Source: CAYZIC01 sp964478335
GTDB taxonomy: Bacteria; Verrucomicrobiota; Kiritimatiellia; RFP12; DVOR01
DNA length: 17,045 nucleotides
Direction of reading: 5' to 3'
NCBI GenBank assembly: GCA_964478335.1
Contig: CAYZIC010000047.1
Location: 1-17,045 of the forward strand
In this document: positions 7,397-14,680 of the stretch, one piece after another
How the letters are laid out: every line of letters starts with the position of its first letter
How positions within the stretch are numbered: position 1 is the stretch's first letter
Program-made: the position numbers and the translations under genes
Notes under the pieces: generated by a model
Seen by the model: only the letters and a program-made list of their open reading frames with translations
Told to the model about the DNA's origin: nothing
Databases searched by the model: none

Positions 7397-7450
7397 TCAC
7401 CCCTATTTATTTACCCGTTATCCTGATCATCAGCCAGTAAAGGAGATCTC

Positions 7451-8041
7451 ATGACTATCACCCACACCCTACGCCTCATCGCCCCCATCACGCTCGCAAT
7501 CCTCACCAGCGCATGCGCCAGCTACCGCCTTGGACGCAACATCCCACAAGATCAAAATAAGGTTGCAATCCCAGTCTTCTCCAATCAGACAGACTACCCC
7601 AGAGTCGCCGAAATCACCACGTCAGCCCTTCGTAAAAACGTCATCCAAGACGGTGTCTTTGTCCTCAGCGAGTACGATCGCGCAGATTATCGCATCCTAG
7701 GGAGCATCATCAATGACGCCAGCAAAGCTACGCGATTCTCCCGTAGTGAACACAACCTTGCCGAAGAATACCGCCTAACACTGACCGCCTCAGTAACCGT
7801 GATCGACCGTGCCAGTGGCAAAACGATCGTTAGCGACCGCCCCATCAGCGCCAGCCAAGATTTTACCACTCGAGGCGATTACTATACCGCCCGTCAAGAC
7901 GCTTACCCCCTCGCCGCAGAAAAGCTCTCCCACAAGATTATCGCCATTACCACTCAAGAAATCGAAACCTTTATCCAAGCGAAGACACCTGCTGCTCCGA
8001 AGACACCTGCTGCTCCTAAGACACCTGCAACGTCGTTGTGA
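7451..8041 (+). CDS. lptE: LptE-like LPS-assembly lipoprotein
   Basis: 196 aa. LptE plugs the LptD barrel that inserts lipopolysaccharide into the outer membrane. The signal peptide ends AILTSAC with C22 as the probable lipidated residue (leucine at -4). The mature protein opens SYRLGRNIPQDQNKVAIPVF, then PRVAEITTSALRK, a region with ADYRILGSI, and a late segment DYYTARQDAYPLAAEKL. This is the pattern of the PVC-group LptE/RlpB family, in which a beta-sheet packs on two helices. The tail is a three-fold KTPAAP repeat that the core fold does not need. AGGAG at 7441-7445, 5 nt before the ATG, fixes the start. It lies 54 nt after the BamD-like gene and is probably co-transcribed; a terminator region follows. 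Confidence 0.82.
   Translation: MTITHTLRLIAPITLAILTSACASYRLGRNIPQDQNKVAIPVFSNQTDYPRVAEITTSALRKNVIQDGVFVLSEYDRADYRILGSIINDASKATRFSRSEHNLAEEYRLTLTASVTVIDRASGKTIVSDRPISASQDFTTRGDYYTARQDAYPLAAEKLSHKIIAITTQEIETFIQAKTPAAPKTPAAPKTPATSL
7982..8032 (+). repeat. In-frame 18-bp tandem repeat encoding KTPAAP
   Basis: Two 18-bp units, 7982-7999 and 8000-8017, differ only at their last base. A third partial unit lies at 8018-8032. They encode KTPAAP, KTPAAP and KTPAT at the very end of the LptE-like protein. This looks like slippage or unequal exchange giving a flexible Pro/Ala/Lys tail. Confidence 0.85.
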
Positions 8042-8064
8042 GGCATTTGTAGCACCTTTTGTTA

Positions 8065-8111
8065 ACCTCGCAGAGGTACCGCTGTTAGCCTACAACGGAG
8101 GCGCAGCCTCC
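8065..8111. repeat. Two mini-palindromes with GCA loops
   Basis: ACCTC-GCA-GAGGT at 8065-8077 and GGAGGC-GCA-GCCTCC at 8097-8111 are perfect, both with loop GCA. They sit just after lptE, and neither has a T-run directly behind it. Just downstream at 8119-8136 lies GGTGAGCTTTGCGAGCCC, nearly identical to the reverse complement of 993-1010. Confidence 0.5.
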
Positions 8112-8131
8112 CTGTAACGGTGAGCTTTGCG

Positions 8132-8181
8132 AGCCCAAAACGGCAGCATCGCTGCCCATGGCTTGTTTTTTCGGGCTTTTT
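8132..8181 (+). terminator. Probable intrinsic terminator after lptE
   Basis: An outer stem pairs AGCCC (8132-8136) plus AAAAC with GTTTT and GGGCT (8173-8177). It encloses an inner perfect hairpin GGCAGC-ATC-GCTGCC (8142-8156). Runs of T follow each stem (8166-8171 and 8177-8181). The nested layout is unusual, but the T-runs support termination of the BamD-like/lptE transcript. Confidence 0.6.
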
Positions 8182-8193
8182 GCGTCTTTGTGC

Positions 8194-8222
8194 TTGCAGA
8201 ATGTTATTTTGTTTGCTATAGT
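8194..8222 (+). promoter_or_regulatory. Sigma70-type promoter for the hexosamine kinase/nagB unit
   Basis: TTGCAG (8194-8199) and TATAGT (8217-8222) are separated by exactly 17 nt in an AT-rich spacer, just after the lptE terminator. The predicted start near 8229 leaves a leader of about 90 nt. I see no recognisable riboswitch in it. It does contain a 10-codon ATG frame at 8263 without a ribosome site. Confidence 0.7.
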
Positions 8223-8319
8223 GATGGCGATTTGTGAGGGAAGGACGCATCGTTATACCTTCATGAATCACGCTGATTTACCCCGTAGTTTGTGAATTGA
8301 TTAGTATAAAGGATTCGTT

Positions 8320-9447
8320 ATGGCTGAATTAGGTAAGGCAACTGTGGCTGAATTGAAAGCTGTTGCATCGCAATTTCAAGTTTTTGGTGATTTTCAAACT
8401 GGCGCACCTTATGGCAGTGGCCACATCAATGATACCTATAAGATCACCTACTCAGTGGGCGGCACGCCACTGAATTATCTCTTGCAGCGTATTAATCACC
8501 ACGTCTTTACGCAACCGGCAAATGTGCAGCAAAACATTTTGCGCGTGACCCAGCACATTGCAGGTAAGTTGCAGGCACAGGGGTGCACGGATATCTCGCG
8601 CAATACCTTGACCGTGATCCCGGCACTCAATGGTGCCCCTGTCTACAATGATGCGAATGGCAACTGGTGGCGTATGTATGTCTTTGTGGAAAAGGCCGCT
8701 ACTTACGACATCATCCAGAGCACGGAGCAAGCTTTCTTGGTCGGTGAGGCTTTTGCAAACTTCCAAAACATGGTTGCCGATATGCCGCAGCCACGTTTGC
8801 ATGAGACGATCCCTAATTTTCATAATACCGTCAAGCGCTTCGAGACCTTGCAAAAGGCAATCGCTGAGGATGCATTTAATCGCGCTAAGGATGTGCGCGC
8901 TGAAATCGACTTTGTCGAGGCTCGTGCTGAGCAATGCGGCCGCTTGTTGGCACGCTTTGAAAAGGGCGAAATCCCCGAGCGTATCACCCACAACGACACC
9001 AAGCTCAACAATGTCATGCTTGACGATGCTACGCAGCAAGGGATTTGTGTGATCGACTTGGATACGGTGATGCCAGGTTTGGCGCTTTATGACTTTGGTG
9101 ACATGTGCCGCACCTCAACAGCCGCCGCAGCTGAGGATGAGGCAGATTTGGCTAAGGTCTACAGCCGCATGGATATGTTTGAAGCGATTACCCGTGGCTA
9201 CTGCAAGGGCGCACGCTTCTTAGTCGATGCAGAAAAGGAAGAGCTCGCATTCTCCGCTCGCTTGATTACGATGACCATTGGTATCCGATTCCTGACCGAC
9301 TACCTCTCCGGCGACGTCTATTTCCACGTCAAGCACCCGACGCACAACGTCGACCGCTGCCGTACGCAGTTTAAGATGGTCGCCTCGATGGAAGATCAAT
9401 CCGAGCAAATGGAAGCAATCGTGCGCCAAGCACTTGCTGAAATCTAA
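8320..9447 (+). CDS. N-acetylhexosamine 1-kinase-like phosphotransferase (first copy)
   Basis: 375 aa protein of the aminoglycoside-phosphotransferase/choline-kinase fold, closely resembling bifidobacterial NahK, which phosphorylates GlcNAc and GalNAc at C1 with ATP. NahK hallmarks are GSGHINDTY (32-40), LQRINHHVF (55-63), WWRMYVFVE (116-124), the catalytic-loop HNDTKLNN (224-231, D226 as base), the metal site IDLDT (245-249) and MPGLALYDFGD (251-261). A C-terminal GIRFLTDYLSGDVYF (321-335) completes the set. AAAGGA at 8308-8313 fixes the start. It is followed 21 nt later by a paralog and then nagB, so a cytoplasmic amino-sugar role is likely. The exact sugar is inferred, not shown; related kinases act on other sugars. 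Codons favour TTG for leucine, unlike lptE and the TPR gene, which could reflect high expression. Confidence 0.82.
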   Translation: MAELGKATVAELKAVASQFQVFGDFQTGAPYGSGHINDTYKITYSVGGTPLNYLLQRINHHVFTQPANVQQNILRVTQHIAGKLQAQGCTDISRNTLTVIPALNGAPVYNDANGNWWRMYVFVEKAATYDIIQSTEQAFLVGEAFANFQNMVADMPQPRLHETIPNFHNTVKRFETLQKAIAEDAFNRAKDVRAEIDFVEARAEQCGRLLARFEKGEIPERITHNDTKLNNVMLDDATQQGICVIDLDTVMPGLALYDFGDMCRTSTAAAAEDEADLAKVYSRMDMFEAITRGYCKGARFLVDAEKEELAFSARLITMTIGIRFLTDYLSGDVYFHVKHPTHNVDRCRTQFKMVASMEDQSEQMEAIVRQALAEI

Positions 9448-9468
9448 TTCCACCACCCCTATAAATAG

Positions 9469-10581
9469 ATGCCTATGGATAATCAAGATGTATTGAATGT
9501 GCTGGCGGCCTTTGGTTTCGCTTGCGATGCTGTCGAGGCTAAGCCCTTTGGCAGCGGGCACATTAATGATACCTTTAAGGTGTCGGAGATGTGTTGCGGT
9601 TCGAAAAAACTCTACACACTCCAGCGGATCAACCACCATGTTTTCCCTCATCCAGATTGGGTGATGGAGAATATCTCTCGCGTCTTGACACATCTGAATA
9701 CCAAGACCGACCAGCTTGGCGACATGAAATGTCTCAAGTTGGTGCCAGCTGCCGATGGTAAGATGTATGCCCATATGGCAGATGGCACGTGGTGGCGTAT
9801 GTATGAATTTATCGAAGGGGTCGAATCGTACGACATTGCGACCGATCCTGAGATTGTCTGTGAGGCGGCAAAAGGCTTTGCCAAGTTTCAAAGCCTCTTG
9901 GCGGACTTGCCCTTGCCACGATTGCATGAGACGATTTCCAATTTTCACCATACGCCGATGCGTTACTCGGTCTTTGAGGAGATGGTCTATGCCGATTTGG
10001 TCGACCGGGTTGCTTTGATTCATCCCGAGATCAAGTATGTGCGTCGCCGTCGACACCTTTGCTCCAGATTGCTCAGCCGCCATTTGCGCAATGAGATCCC
10101 TGAGCGCATTACCCACAATGACACCAAGCTCAATAATGCCCTCTTTGATTGCAAAACCAAAGAATGCACCGTGATCTGCGATCTCGACACGATCATGCCA
10201 GGTTTGGCCCTCTATGACTTTGGCGACTTGGTGCGCACTTCAGCCAATACCGCTGATGAATCTGAGCCAGATATCAACAAGGTCCATTTCAATATGGTCA
10301 ACTTTGAGGCTGCGGTCAAGGGCTATCTCGAGCGGGCTGACTTCTTAGTCCCAGCAGAAATCGAGGAGCTCGCTTTCTCCGCTTGGTTGATCACCTTTAT
10401 GGTCGGCATACGCTTCCTCACGGACTATGTCCAGGGAGATACCTATTTCAAGATCCACTACCCTCACCAAAACCTCGACCGTGCGAGAGTCCAGTTTACC
10501 CTCTGCCAGTGCATGGAGCGTAATCGAGATGAGATGAACGCAATCGTGATGAAGTGGGCTAAAGCCTTTAACCGCATTTAA
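9469..10581 (+). CDS. N-acetylhexosamine 1-kinase-like phosphotransferase (second copy)
   Basis: 370 aa paralog of the preceding kinase, with every hallmark in the same order: FGSGHINDTF (27-36), LQRINHHVF (51-59), WWRMYEFIE (108-116), HNDTKLNN (216-223, D218 as base), CDLDT (237-241), MPGLALYDFGD (243-253) and GIRFLTDYVQGDTYF (313-327). All expected catalytic residues are kept, so both copies should be active. Divergence lies mainly in the N-lobe loops and in the 170-210 helices, where this copy has a basic RRRRHLCSR segment. This suggests different substrate preference or regulation. No ribosome site is visible before ATG 9469 (or the in-frame ATG at 9475); the start lies 21 nt after the first kinase's stop, so translation may be coupled to it. 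A 5-bp hairpin (10582-10596) sits between this gene and nagB. Confidence 0.82.
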   Translation: MPMDNQDVLNVLAAFGFACDAVEAKPFGSGHINDTFKVSEMCCGSKKLYTLQRINHHVFPHPDWVMENISRVLTHLNTKTDQLGDMKCLKLVPAADGKMYAHMADGTWWRMYEFIEGVESYDIATDPEIVCEAAKGFAKFQSLLADLPLPRLHETISNFHHTPMRYSVFEEMVYADLVDRVALIHPEIKYVRRRRHLCSRLLSRHLRNEIPERITHNDTKLNNALFDCKTKECTVICDLDTIMPGLALYDFGDLVRTSANTADESEPDINKVHFNMVNFEAAVKGYLERADFLVPAEIEELAFSAWLITFMVGIRFLTDYVQGDTYFKIHYPHQNLDRARVQFTLCQCMERNRDEMNAIVMKWAKAFNRI

Positions 10582-10596
10582 GGCCGCTCATCGGCC
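10582..10596. repeat. Small hairpin between kinase 2 and nagB
   Basis: GGCCG-CTCAT-CGGCC directly follows the kinase stop codon. It has no T-run, so it is more likely a processing or stability element within the transcript than a terminator. The nagB ribosome site AAAAGGA follows. Confidence 0.4.
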
Positions 10597-10621
10597 ATCA
10601 CACAAAAAAGGATTACTACAG

Positions 10622-11404
10622 ATGAAAATCGCAATCGTTAAAGACGCTGCAGAAGGCAGCCAGCTCGCCGCACAAATCTTTATTGATCAAGTCAAGGCTA
10701 ACCCTCAGTCCGTTTTGGGTTTGGCGACTGGCTCGACCCCTGTGCAAATGTACAAAATCTTGATCGAAGCCTGCAAGAATGGCTTGGACTTCTCCAAGGT
10801 CAAGACTTTTAACCTCGACGAATACCTCGGCTTGGCTCCTACTCATGATCAGTCCTACCACTACTTCATGAAGACTCAGCTCTTTGATCACATCAATATC
10901 GATCAGGCTAACTGCCAAGTGCCCGATGGTGAAGCTACCGACATCAAGGCCTCAACGCAAGCTTACGAAGATGCCATCGTCGCTGCTGGCGGTATCGATA
11001 TCCAATTGTTGGGCATTGGCTCTGATGGTCACATCGCCTTTAATGAGCCTGGGTGCTCATTGGCTTGCCGCACCCACAGCCAAGTCTTGACCCAACAAAC
11101 CATCCAAGACAACGCTCGATTGTTCTTTGGTGGTGACATCGACCAAGTCCCGACCCAAGCTGTCACTATGGGCATTGGCTCAATCATGGATGCTCGCAAG
11201 TGCGTCTTGATGGCTTTTGGCGCAGGTAAGCAGGATGCTATCGTGGGTATGGTCGAGGGTCCCATCACCTCCATGATCCCAGCATCTGCTTTGCAAATGC
11301 ACAATGACACCATCGTCATCTGTGATGAAGCTGCCGCAGAAAAGCTCCAAAACAAAGCGTACTATAAGTACATCTTTTCACAAACGGGCGTTTCCAATAT
11401 CTAA
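10622..11404 (+). CDS. nagB: Glucosamine-6-phosphate deaminase
   Basis: 260 aa, near E. coli NagB (266). It converts glucosamine 6-phosphate to fructose 6-phosphate and ammonia, linking amino sugars to glycolysis. Shown by ATGSTP (35-40) for phosphate binding, NLDEY (64-68) with catalytic D66, and GSDGHIAFNEP (133-143) supplying D135, H137 and E142. The positions matching E. coli allosteric residues R158 and K160 are H152 and Q154 here (SLACRTHSQVL), so activation by GlcNAc-6-phosphate is probably absent. The start is fixed by AAAAGGA about 10 nt upstream. It is the last gene of the kinase-kinase-nagB unit, ended by a strong terminator. A 6-phosphogluconolactonase-family relative is the only alternative, and the GHIAFNEP motif argues against it. 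The leucine codon TTG is strongly preferred, as in the kinases. Confidence 0.95.
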   Translation: MKIAIVKDAAEGSQLAAQIFIDQVKANPQSVLGLATGSTPVQMYKILIEACKNGLDFSKVKTFNLDEYLGLAPTHDQSYHYFMKTQLFDHINIDQANCQVPDGEATDIKASTQAYEDAIVAAGGIDIQLLGIGSDGHIAFNEPGCSLACRTHSQVLTQQTIQDNARLFFGGDIDQVPTQAVTMGIGSIMDARKCVLMAFGAGKQDAIVGMVEGPITSMIPASALQMHNDTIVICDEAAAEKLQNKAYYKYIFSQTGVSNI

Positions 11405-11419
11405 CGTCCCCAAGCACAT

Positions 11420-11456
11420 ACAGCATGGCTCACTAAAAGGGCCATGCTGTCTTTTT
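11420..11456 (+). terminator. Strong intrinsic terminator after nagB
   Basis: ACAGCATGGC (11420-11429) and GCCATGCTGT (11441-11450) form a perfect 10-bp stem with an 11-nt loop, followed by CTTTTT. Only 17 nt separate its T-tract from the next start codon. Confidence 0.93.
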
Positions 11457-11473
11457 ATAGAATGGGGTAGGGT

Positions 11474-12028
11474 ATGTATAAAGACTGGCAAGTTGTCTAC
11501 GTTAAAGCGAATTGTGAACAAAAAGTAGCACAGGCCTGCCGCCGTGCTCAGATCCCTCATTACTTACCCATGACGACCGAGACGCGGACCTATCAGCGCC
11601 GTAAAGAGGTCGTTCACTTCCCCTTTTTTAGAGGATACCTTTTTGCTGCGGTGACGCCAAGCACGCTCCTGGATCTGCAGCGAACCCAAGCATTGGTTCG
11701 CTTGATTGCACCGACTCGACCGATGCAGCTACTGCGTGAGCTGGTGGTCGTGCGGCGGTGCTTGCGTTGTGATCCGACCACTAGGATTGAGCCAGCATTT
11801 AAAACGGGCGATCCCGTGCGTGTCGTTGCTGGTCCCCTGCGTGGCATGACTGGATGCGTCGAGCGTATCAATGGTTGCACGCGCCTAACGGTGACCTTTG
11901 AGATGCTCTATCAGCAAGTCTCGACCAATGTGGCGATTGAGGACATTGAGCCACTCCCTCCAGAGCTAGAGCCCAGTACTGACGAATCCACCGAGAGTGC
12001 ACCTCAAATGAATGGAGTGGCATCATGA
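11474..12028 (+). CDS. NusG-family specialised elongation factor (RfaH/UpxY/LoaP-like)
   Basis: 184 aa. The N-terminal NGN domain spans about 4-100 (DWQVVYVKANCEQKVAQ at 4-20, YLP at 30-32, HFPFFRGYLFAAV at 48-60). A KOW domain spans about 108-160 (FKTGDPVRVVAGPLRG at 109-124, then VAIEDIEPL). An acidic, serine-rich tail runs from 162. Known members bind RNA polymerase and modulate pausing, termination or translation coupling, often for a specific operon. It is unlikely to be housekeeping NusG, which usually neighbours secE and ribosomal protein genes; here it heads an envelope-type operon. It overlaps the next gene by ATGA (12025-12028). The start has only a G-rich GGGGTAGGG before it. No promoter fits between it and the nagB terminator 17 nt away. 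Confidence 0.8.
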   Translation: MYKDWQVVYVKANCEQKVAQACRRAQIPHYLPMTTETRTYQRRKEVVHFPFFRGYLFAAVTPSTLLDLQRTQALVRLIAPTRPMQLLRELVVVRRCLRCDPTTRIEPAFKTGDPVRVVAGPLRGMTGCVERINGCTRLTVTFEMLYQQVSTNVAIEDIEPLPPELEPSTDESTESAPQMNGVAS

Positions 12029-12654
12029 AGCGCATTTTCTCTCTCCTCTTAATCACCCTGACCAGCTACCTTTACGCCTGGCCTATCGAGCTCCAAAGTG
12101 CCCTGCAGGCAATCTGGGTTGAGCGGCTCAATGCCTCCCCTCGTAAAATCCTCTCCGCACCCAAGCCTGATGATCAGACTCCGGTCACGCTGTCTCAAGC
12201 GTGGGACGCTAAAAAACGCCTCATCACGACCCAAACCCTTCAGCCCATCACCGACGCACTTGGCCAAGTGGCTATTGAGGCGGAGTTGGTCTTTTTCCCG
12301 ATGCAAGAGGCTCTGGGAAAAATGGTGGTCTCCCTCAAGCCAACCCAGCAACCGCTTGCGCCGATTCAGCGTCTTGTCATCTTTAACCGAGCCACGCTAC
12401 CCACTTGCCAAGTCACGCTGGTGAATAAGCACCCCGTGATTCAAGGCGATGGCTGGTATTGCTTTGCTAAAGATATCAACGTGCAAATCAATCGCTATAC
12501 CGCACCCGATGGGACGGTGACTCACTCGATGGTCGCGCCCCCGCCTAAGGTTTGGCGAATTGGCTCACCCTTTACCACGTCCATTTATTTTGGTGATGGC
12601 ACCATCGACGCTGTTAATCTACAGAAAATCCTCACCCATGAAACGTCCTTATAA
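12025..12654 (+). CDS. Secreted protein of unknown function
   Basis: 209 aa; I do not recognise the family. The signal peptide is MKR, a hydrophobic core, then YLYA|WP with likely cleavage after residue 18, placing it in the periplasm or outside. The mature part is mixed alpha/beta with two cysteines (TCQV at about 126 and WYCF at about 144), which could form a disulfide. The C-terminal half (INRYTAPDGTVTHSM, IGSPFTTSIYFGDGT) reads as beta strands. Its start overlaps the stop of the NusG-like gene (ATGA) and its end overlaps the AsmA-like gene by 17 nt, so translation is coupled on both sides. The position suggests envelope work alongside the AsmA-like protein, but that is inference. Confidence 0.72.
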   Translation: MKRIFSLLLITLTSYLYAWPIELQSALQAIWVERLNASPRKILSAPKPDDQTPVTLSQAWDAKKRLITTQTLQPITDALGQVAIEAELVFFPMQEALGKMVVSLKPTQQPLAPIQRLVIFNRATLPTCQVTLVNKHPVIQGDGWYCFAKDINVQINRYTAPDGTVTHSMVAPPPKVWRIGSPFTTSIYFGDGTIDAVNLQKILTHETSL

Positions 12655-14680
12655 ACTCTTTTCTATGCTGATCAAGTGGGGGCTCTATGGAGGCTTGGCC
12701 TGTGGATTGGCTCTCTTTGCGCTCCTTTATCTCCTGGCGCGAGGCGTGCCAGGATGGCTATTGAGTGGATGCTGGTCGTCCTATATCCCACCATCTGTCG
12801 GTACGCTGACGATTGATCGGGTAGCCTTTTCATTCGCACACGGTCTCCAGCTTAAAGAGGTGGCGTTGATCTCACCAGATCAAGTCAAGTTAGTCGGCTG
12901 TGGGCGCCTGGCTATCGGTGTGGCGCCCTTTGCACAAGGCGATTGGATCAACTGCGTGACGAGTGTGACGCTTGACAAGCCCTATGTGCGACAGATTGAC
13001 TATAGCCACCCTGCCCCTCGGTCAAAGACGGGATGGGATCGCGAGGCGATGAAACAATTGATCAATCTGCCTACGCTTAGGCCGATCCCTCTAGTCGTGA
13101 CAGAGATTGATGTGCTAGATGTCCGTATGCAAGAGGCCCAAGGCACTCTCTCGATTCGCGATGGGCATATCGTATCGGTGACGGATATTACTGGGATTGT
13201 GGCGACTCATCCCACGGGGACCAAAGAGGTCGCTGCATCGCCCTATGTGACCGCAGACCTACACGAGGGCATCCTTAAGACGCGGATCCACGGCGTGGTC
13301 TATCCATCACTGGCGCACGGTGTCTATCGTGCGATTGATTTTCCGATTATTGAGCACTACTCCTCCCTCTTTACCCTCTCGCATCCCGCCAATGTCGATA
13401 CGACATTTTCAGTGGGATTGCATCCATCGCTCCAACATTTTCACTTTGTGGCGACGCTGGCGACAGACCATCCTGGCTCCTATCTTGGTGTCCCTTTTGA
13501 TGCGCTAAGCGGACAGATCACTGTCGATGGTGTGAATCACGCCGTGACGCGAATCGCCCCTGTCAAAATCTACCGCAATGGCAAGCTGGCCTTGGCTCTC
13601 TCGCTGATATTTGACCTCGAGAAGCAGGCCTTTACCTTTGATGCGAAAAATAAGGGCTTAGCCTTTGACGAATTACTCACATTGGTTGACGAGGATTTCA
13701 CCGATGCAATCCCCAAGCTAACCTCCGCACAACCTCCCAAGGCCACGCTCAAAGGGGGGTTCCCCCTCCTCCTCGATGCTCAGGATAACCTCCTCATCTC
13801 ACTCGGACACCCCTTGACACCCAAAGATGTATGGCTCCAAGGTGACGTGCAGATCACCTCCCCTGCATCGCTCTATGAGATCCCCTTTGAGCGAGCCTCT
13901 GCCTCTGTGGTGATGCGCGATGCCGTGCTTAAGATCGAGGATCTTAGCTTGACCACTGCTGCTAGTGGCCGCGTATTGGGGGGCTTATCGATTACCATCC
14001 CAGATGTGCCCTCTCCAGAATTCGTCGATCTGAGTCTCCAGGCTCAACTCAAGAGCGTCCCTTGCAAAATCTTTAGTGCACCCCTCAAAGATGGTCGCAA
14101 TGCACTCCAAGATATGCTCGTCTCTGGCGAGGTCGCATTGTCTGCGCATATGGATGAGCAGCCTCTTGCCTCATTGGCAGGTGATGTTGACCTAGAATTT
14201 TTGGGCGGCATCATCAATCGCCTAAGGTTATTTGGCGGCCTTACTGATGCGTTTGCCACCTATATCCCAGGAGTCCGATCAATTGCTGATACTTCCCGTG
14301 CTGTCGTTGATGTCTCTGCTGATAAAGGGCTCTTGACCATCTCGGAGATGCGCCTCTCTGGCGATCTCTTTGCGCTAGAGGGCAAGGGCACATTTGACCT
14401 CGTCAAGGATGATGTCAAGCTCGATGTCGTCGTTGCTGGATTTAAAAAAGAATCCTTCCTCGGCGATATCACGCGTTGGGCATCCCTGCCAGTCTCACGA
14501 TTCTTGAGCGAATTCGAGGTCTATGGCTCTCTGAGAAATGCTAAATGGCATCGCAAAAGCACCACCAGCAAGATCACCCAGGGCGTCAAGTCCCTCTCCA
14601 AAGGTTTCCTGTCCCTAATCGAAGCTTCCGAAAAGCAAATCAAGCGCCCATGGCAAAAGAAAGACGAGCCCAAGCAATAA
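12638..14680 (+). CDS. AsmA/YhdP-like membrane-anchored periplasmic protein
   Basis: 680 aa. MKRPYK is followed by one membrane segment (about 10-34), then a long beta-rich periplasmic part. The C-terminal region has the AsmA-like pattern: GEVALSAHMDEQPL, LRLFGGLTDAFATYIPG, a Leu-Thr-Ile-Ser core, LSGDLFALEGKGTFDL, then FLSEFEVYGSLRNAKW. The end is basic (QIKRPWQKKDEPKQ). AsmA-like proteins in other bacteria form bridges that move phospholipids between inner and outer membranes. The frame opens at 12560, but ATG 12638 is chosen: it puts the membrane segment at the N-terminus and leaves a modest 17-nt overlap with the previous gene. Its stop overlaps the next start by one base (TAATG). The family call rests on architecture and the C-terminal motifs. 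Confidence 0.62.
   Translation: MKRPYKLFSMLIKWGLYGGLACGLALFALLYLLARGVPGWLLSGCWSSYIPPSVGTLTIDRVAFSFAHGLQLKEVALISPDQVKLVGCGRLAIGVAPFAQGDWINCVTSVTLDKPYVRQIDYSHPAPRSKTGWDREAMKQLINLPTLRPIPLVVTEIDVLDVRMQEAQGTLSIRDGHIVSVTDITGIVATHPTGTKEVAASPYVTADLHEGILKTRIHGVVYPSLAHGVYRAIDFPIIEHYSSLFTLSHPANVDTTFSVGLHPSLQHFHFVATLATDHPGSYLGVPFDALSGQITVDGVNHAVTRIAPVKIYRNGKLALALSLIFDLEKQAFTFDAKNKGLAFDELLTLVDEDFTDAIPKLTSAQPPKATLKGGFPLLLDAQDNLLISLGHPLTPKDVWLQGDVQITSPASLYEIPFERASASVVMRDAVLKIEDLSLTTAASGRVLGGLSITIPDVPSPEFVDLSLQAQLKSVPCKIFSAPLKDGRNALQDMLVSGEVALSAHMDEQPLASLAGDVDLEFLGGIINRLRLFGGLTDAFATYIPGVRSIADTSRAVVDVSADKGLLTISEMRLSGDLFALEGKGTFDLVKDDVKLDVVVAGFKKESFLGDITRWASLPVSRFLSEFEVYGSLRNAKWHRKSTTSKITQGVKSLSKGFLSLIEASEKQIKRPWQKKDEPKQ

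Noticed and set aside
7982..8032. Short tandem repeats as a CRISPR array
   Set aside because: The units are contiguous 18-bp in-frame codons without spacers, and no cas gene is present.
8263..8295. Ten-codon frame in the leader of the kinase unit as a leader peptide
   Set aside because: No ribosome site at a workable distance, no run of regulatory codons and no attenuator hairpin follow it.
8452..9039. Antisense open frame of 195 codons in the first kinase
   Set aside because: Same relative frame as the one opposite the second kinase; the two resemble each other only because the sense genes are paralogs.
9220..10116. Long antisense open frame (298 codons) across both kinases
   Set aside because: It lies opposite two well-supported homologous kinases, has no recognisable domain or ribosome site, and spans the gene junction. 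It mirrors the sense codon pattern.
12560..12637. Upstream in-frame ATG for the AsmA-like gene
   Set aside because: It would bury the membrane anchor behind 26 residues and deepen the overlap with the previous gene.
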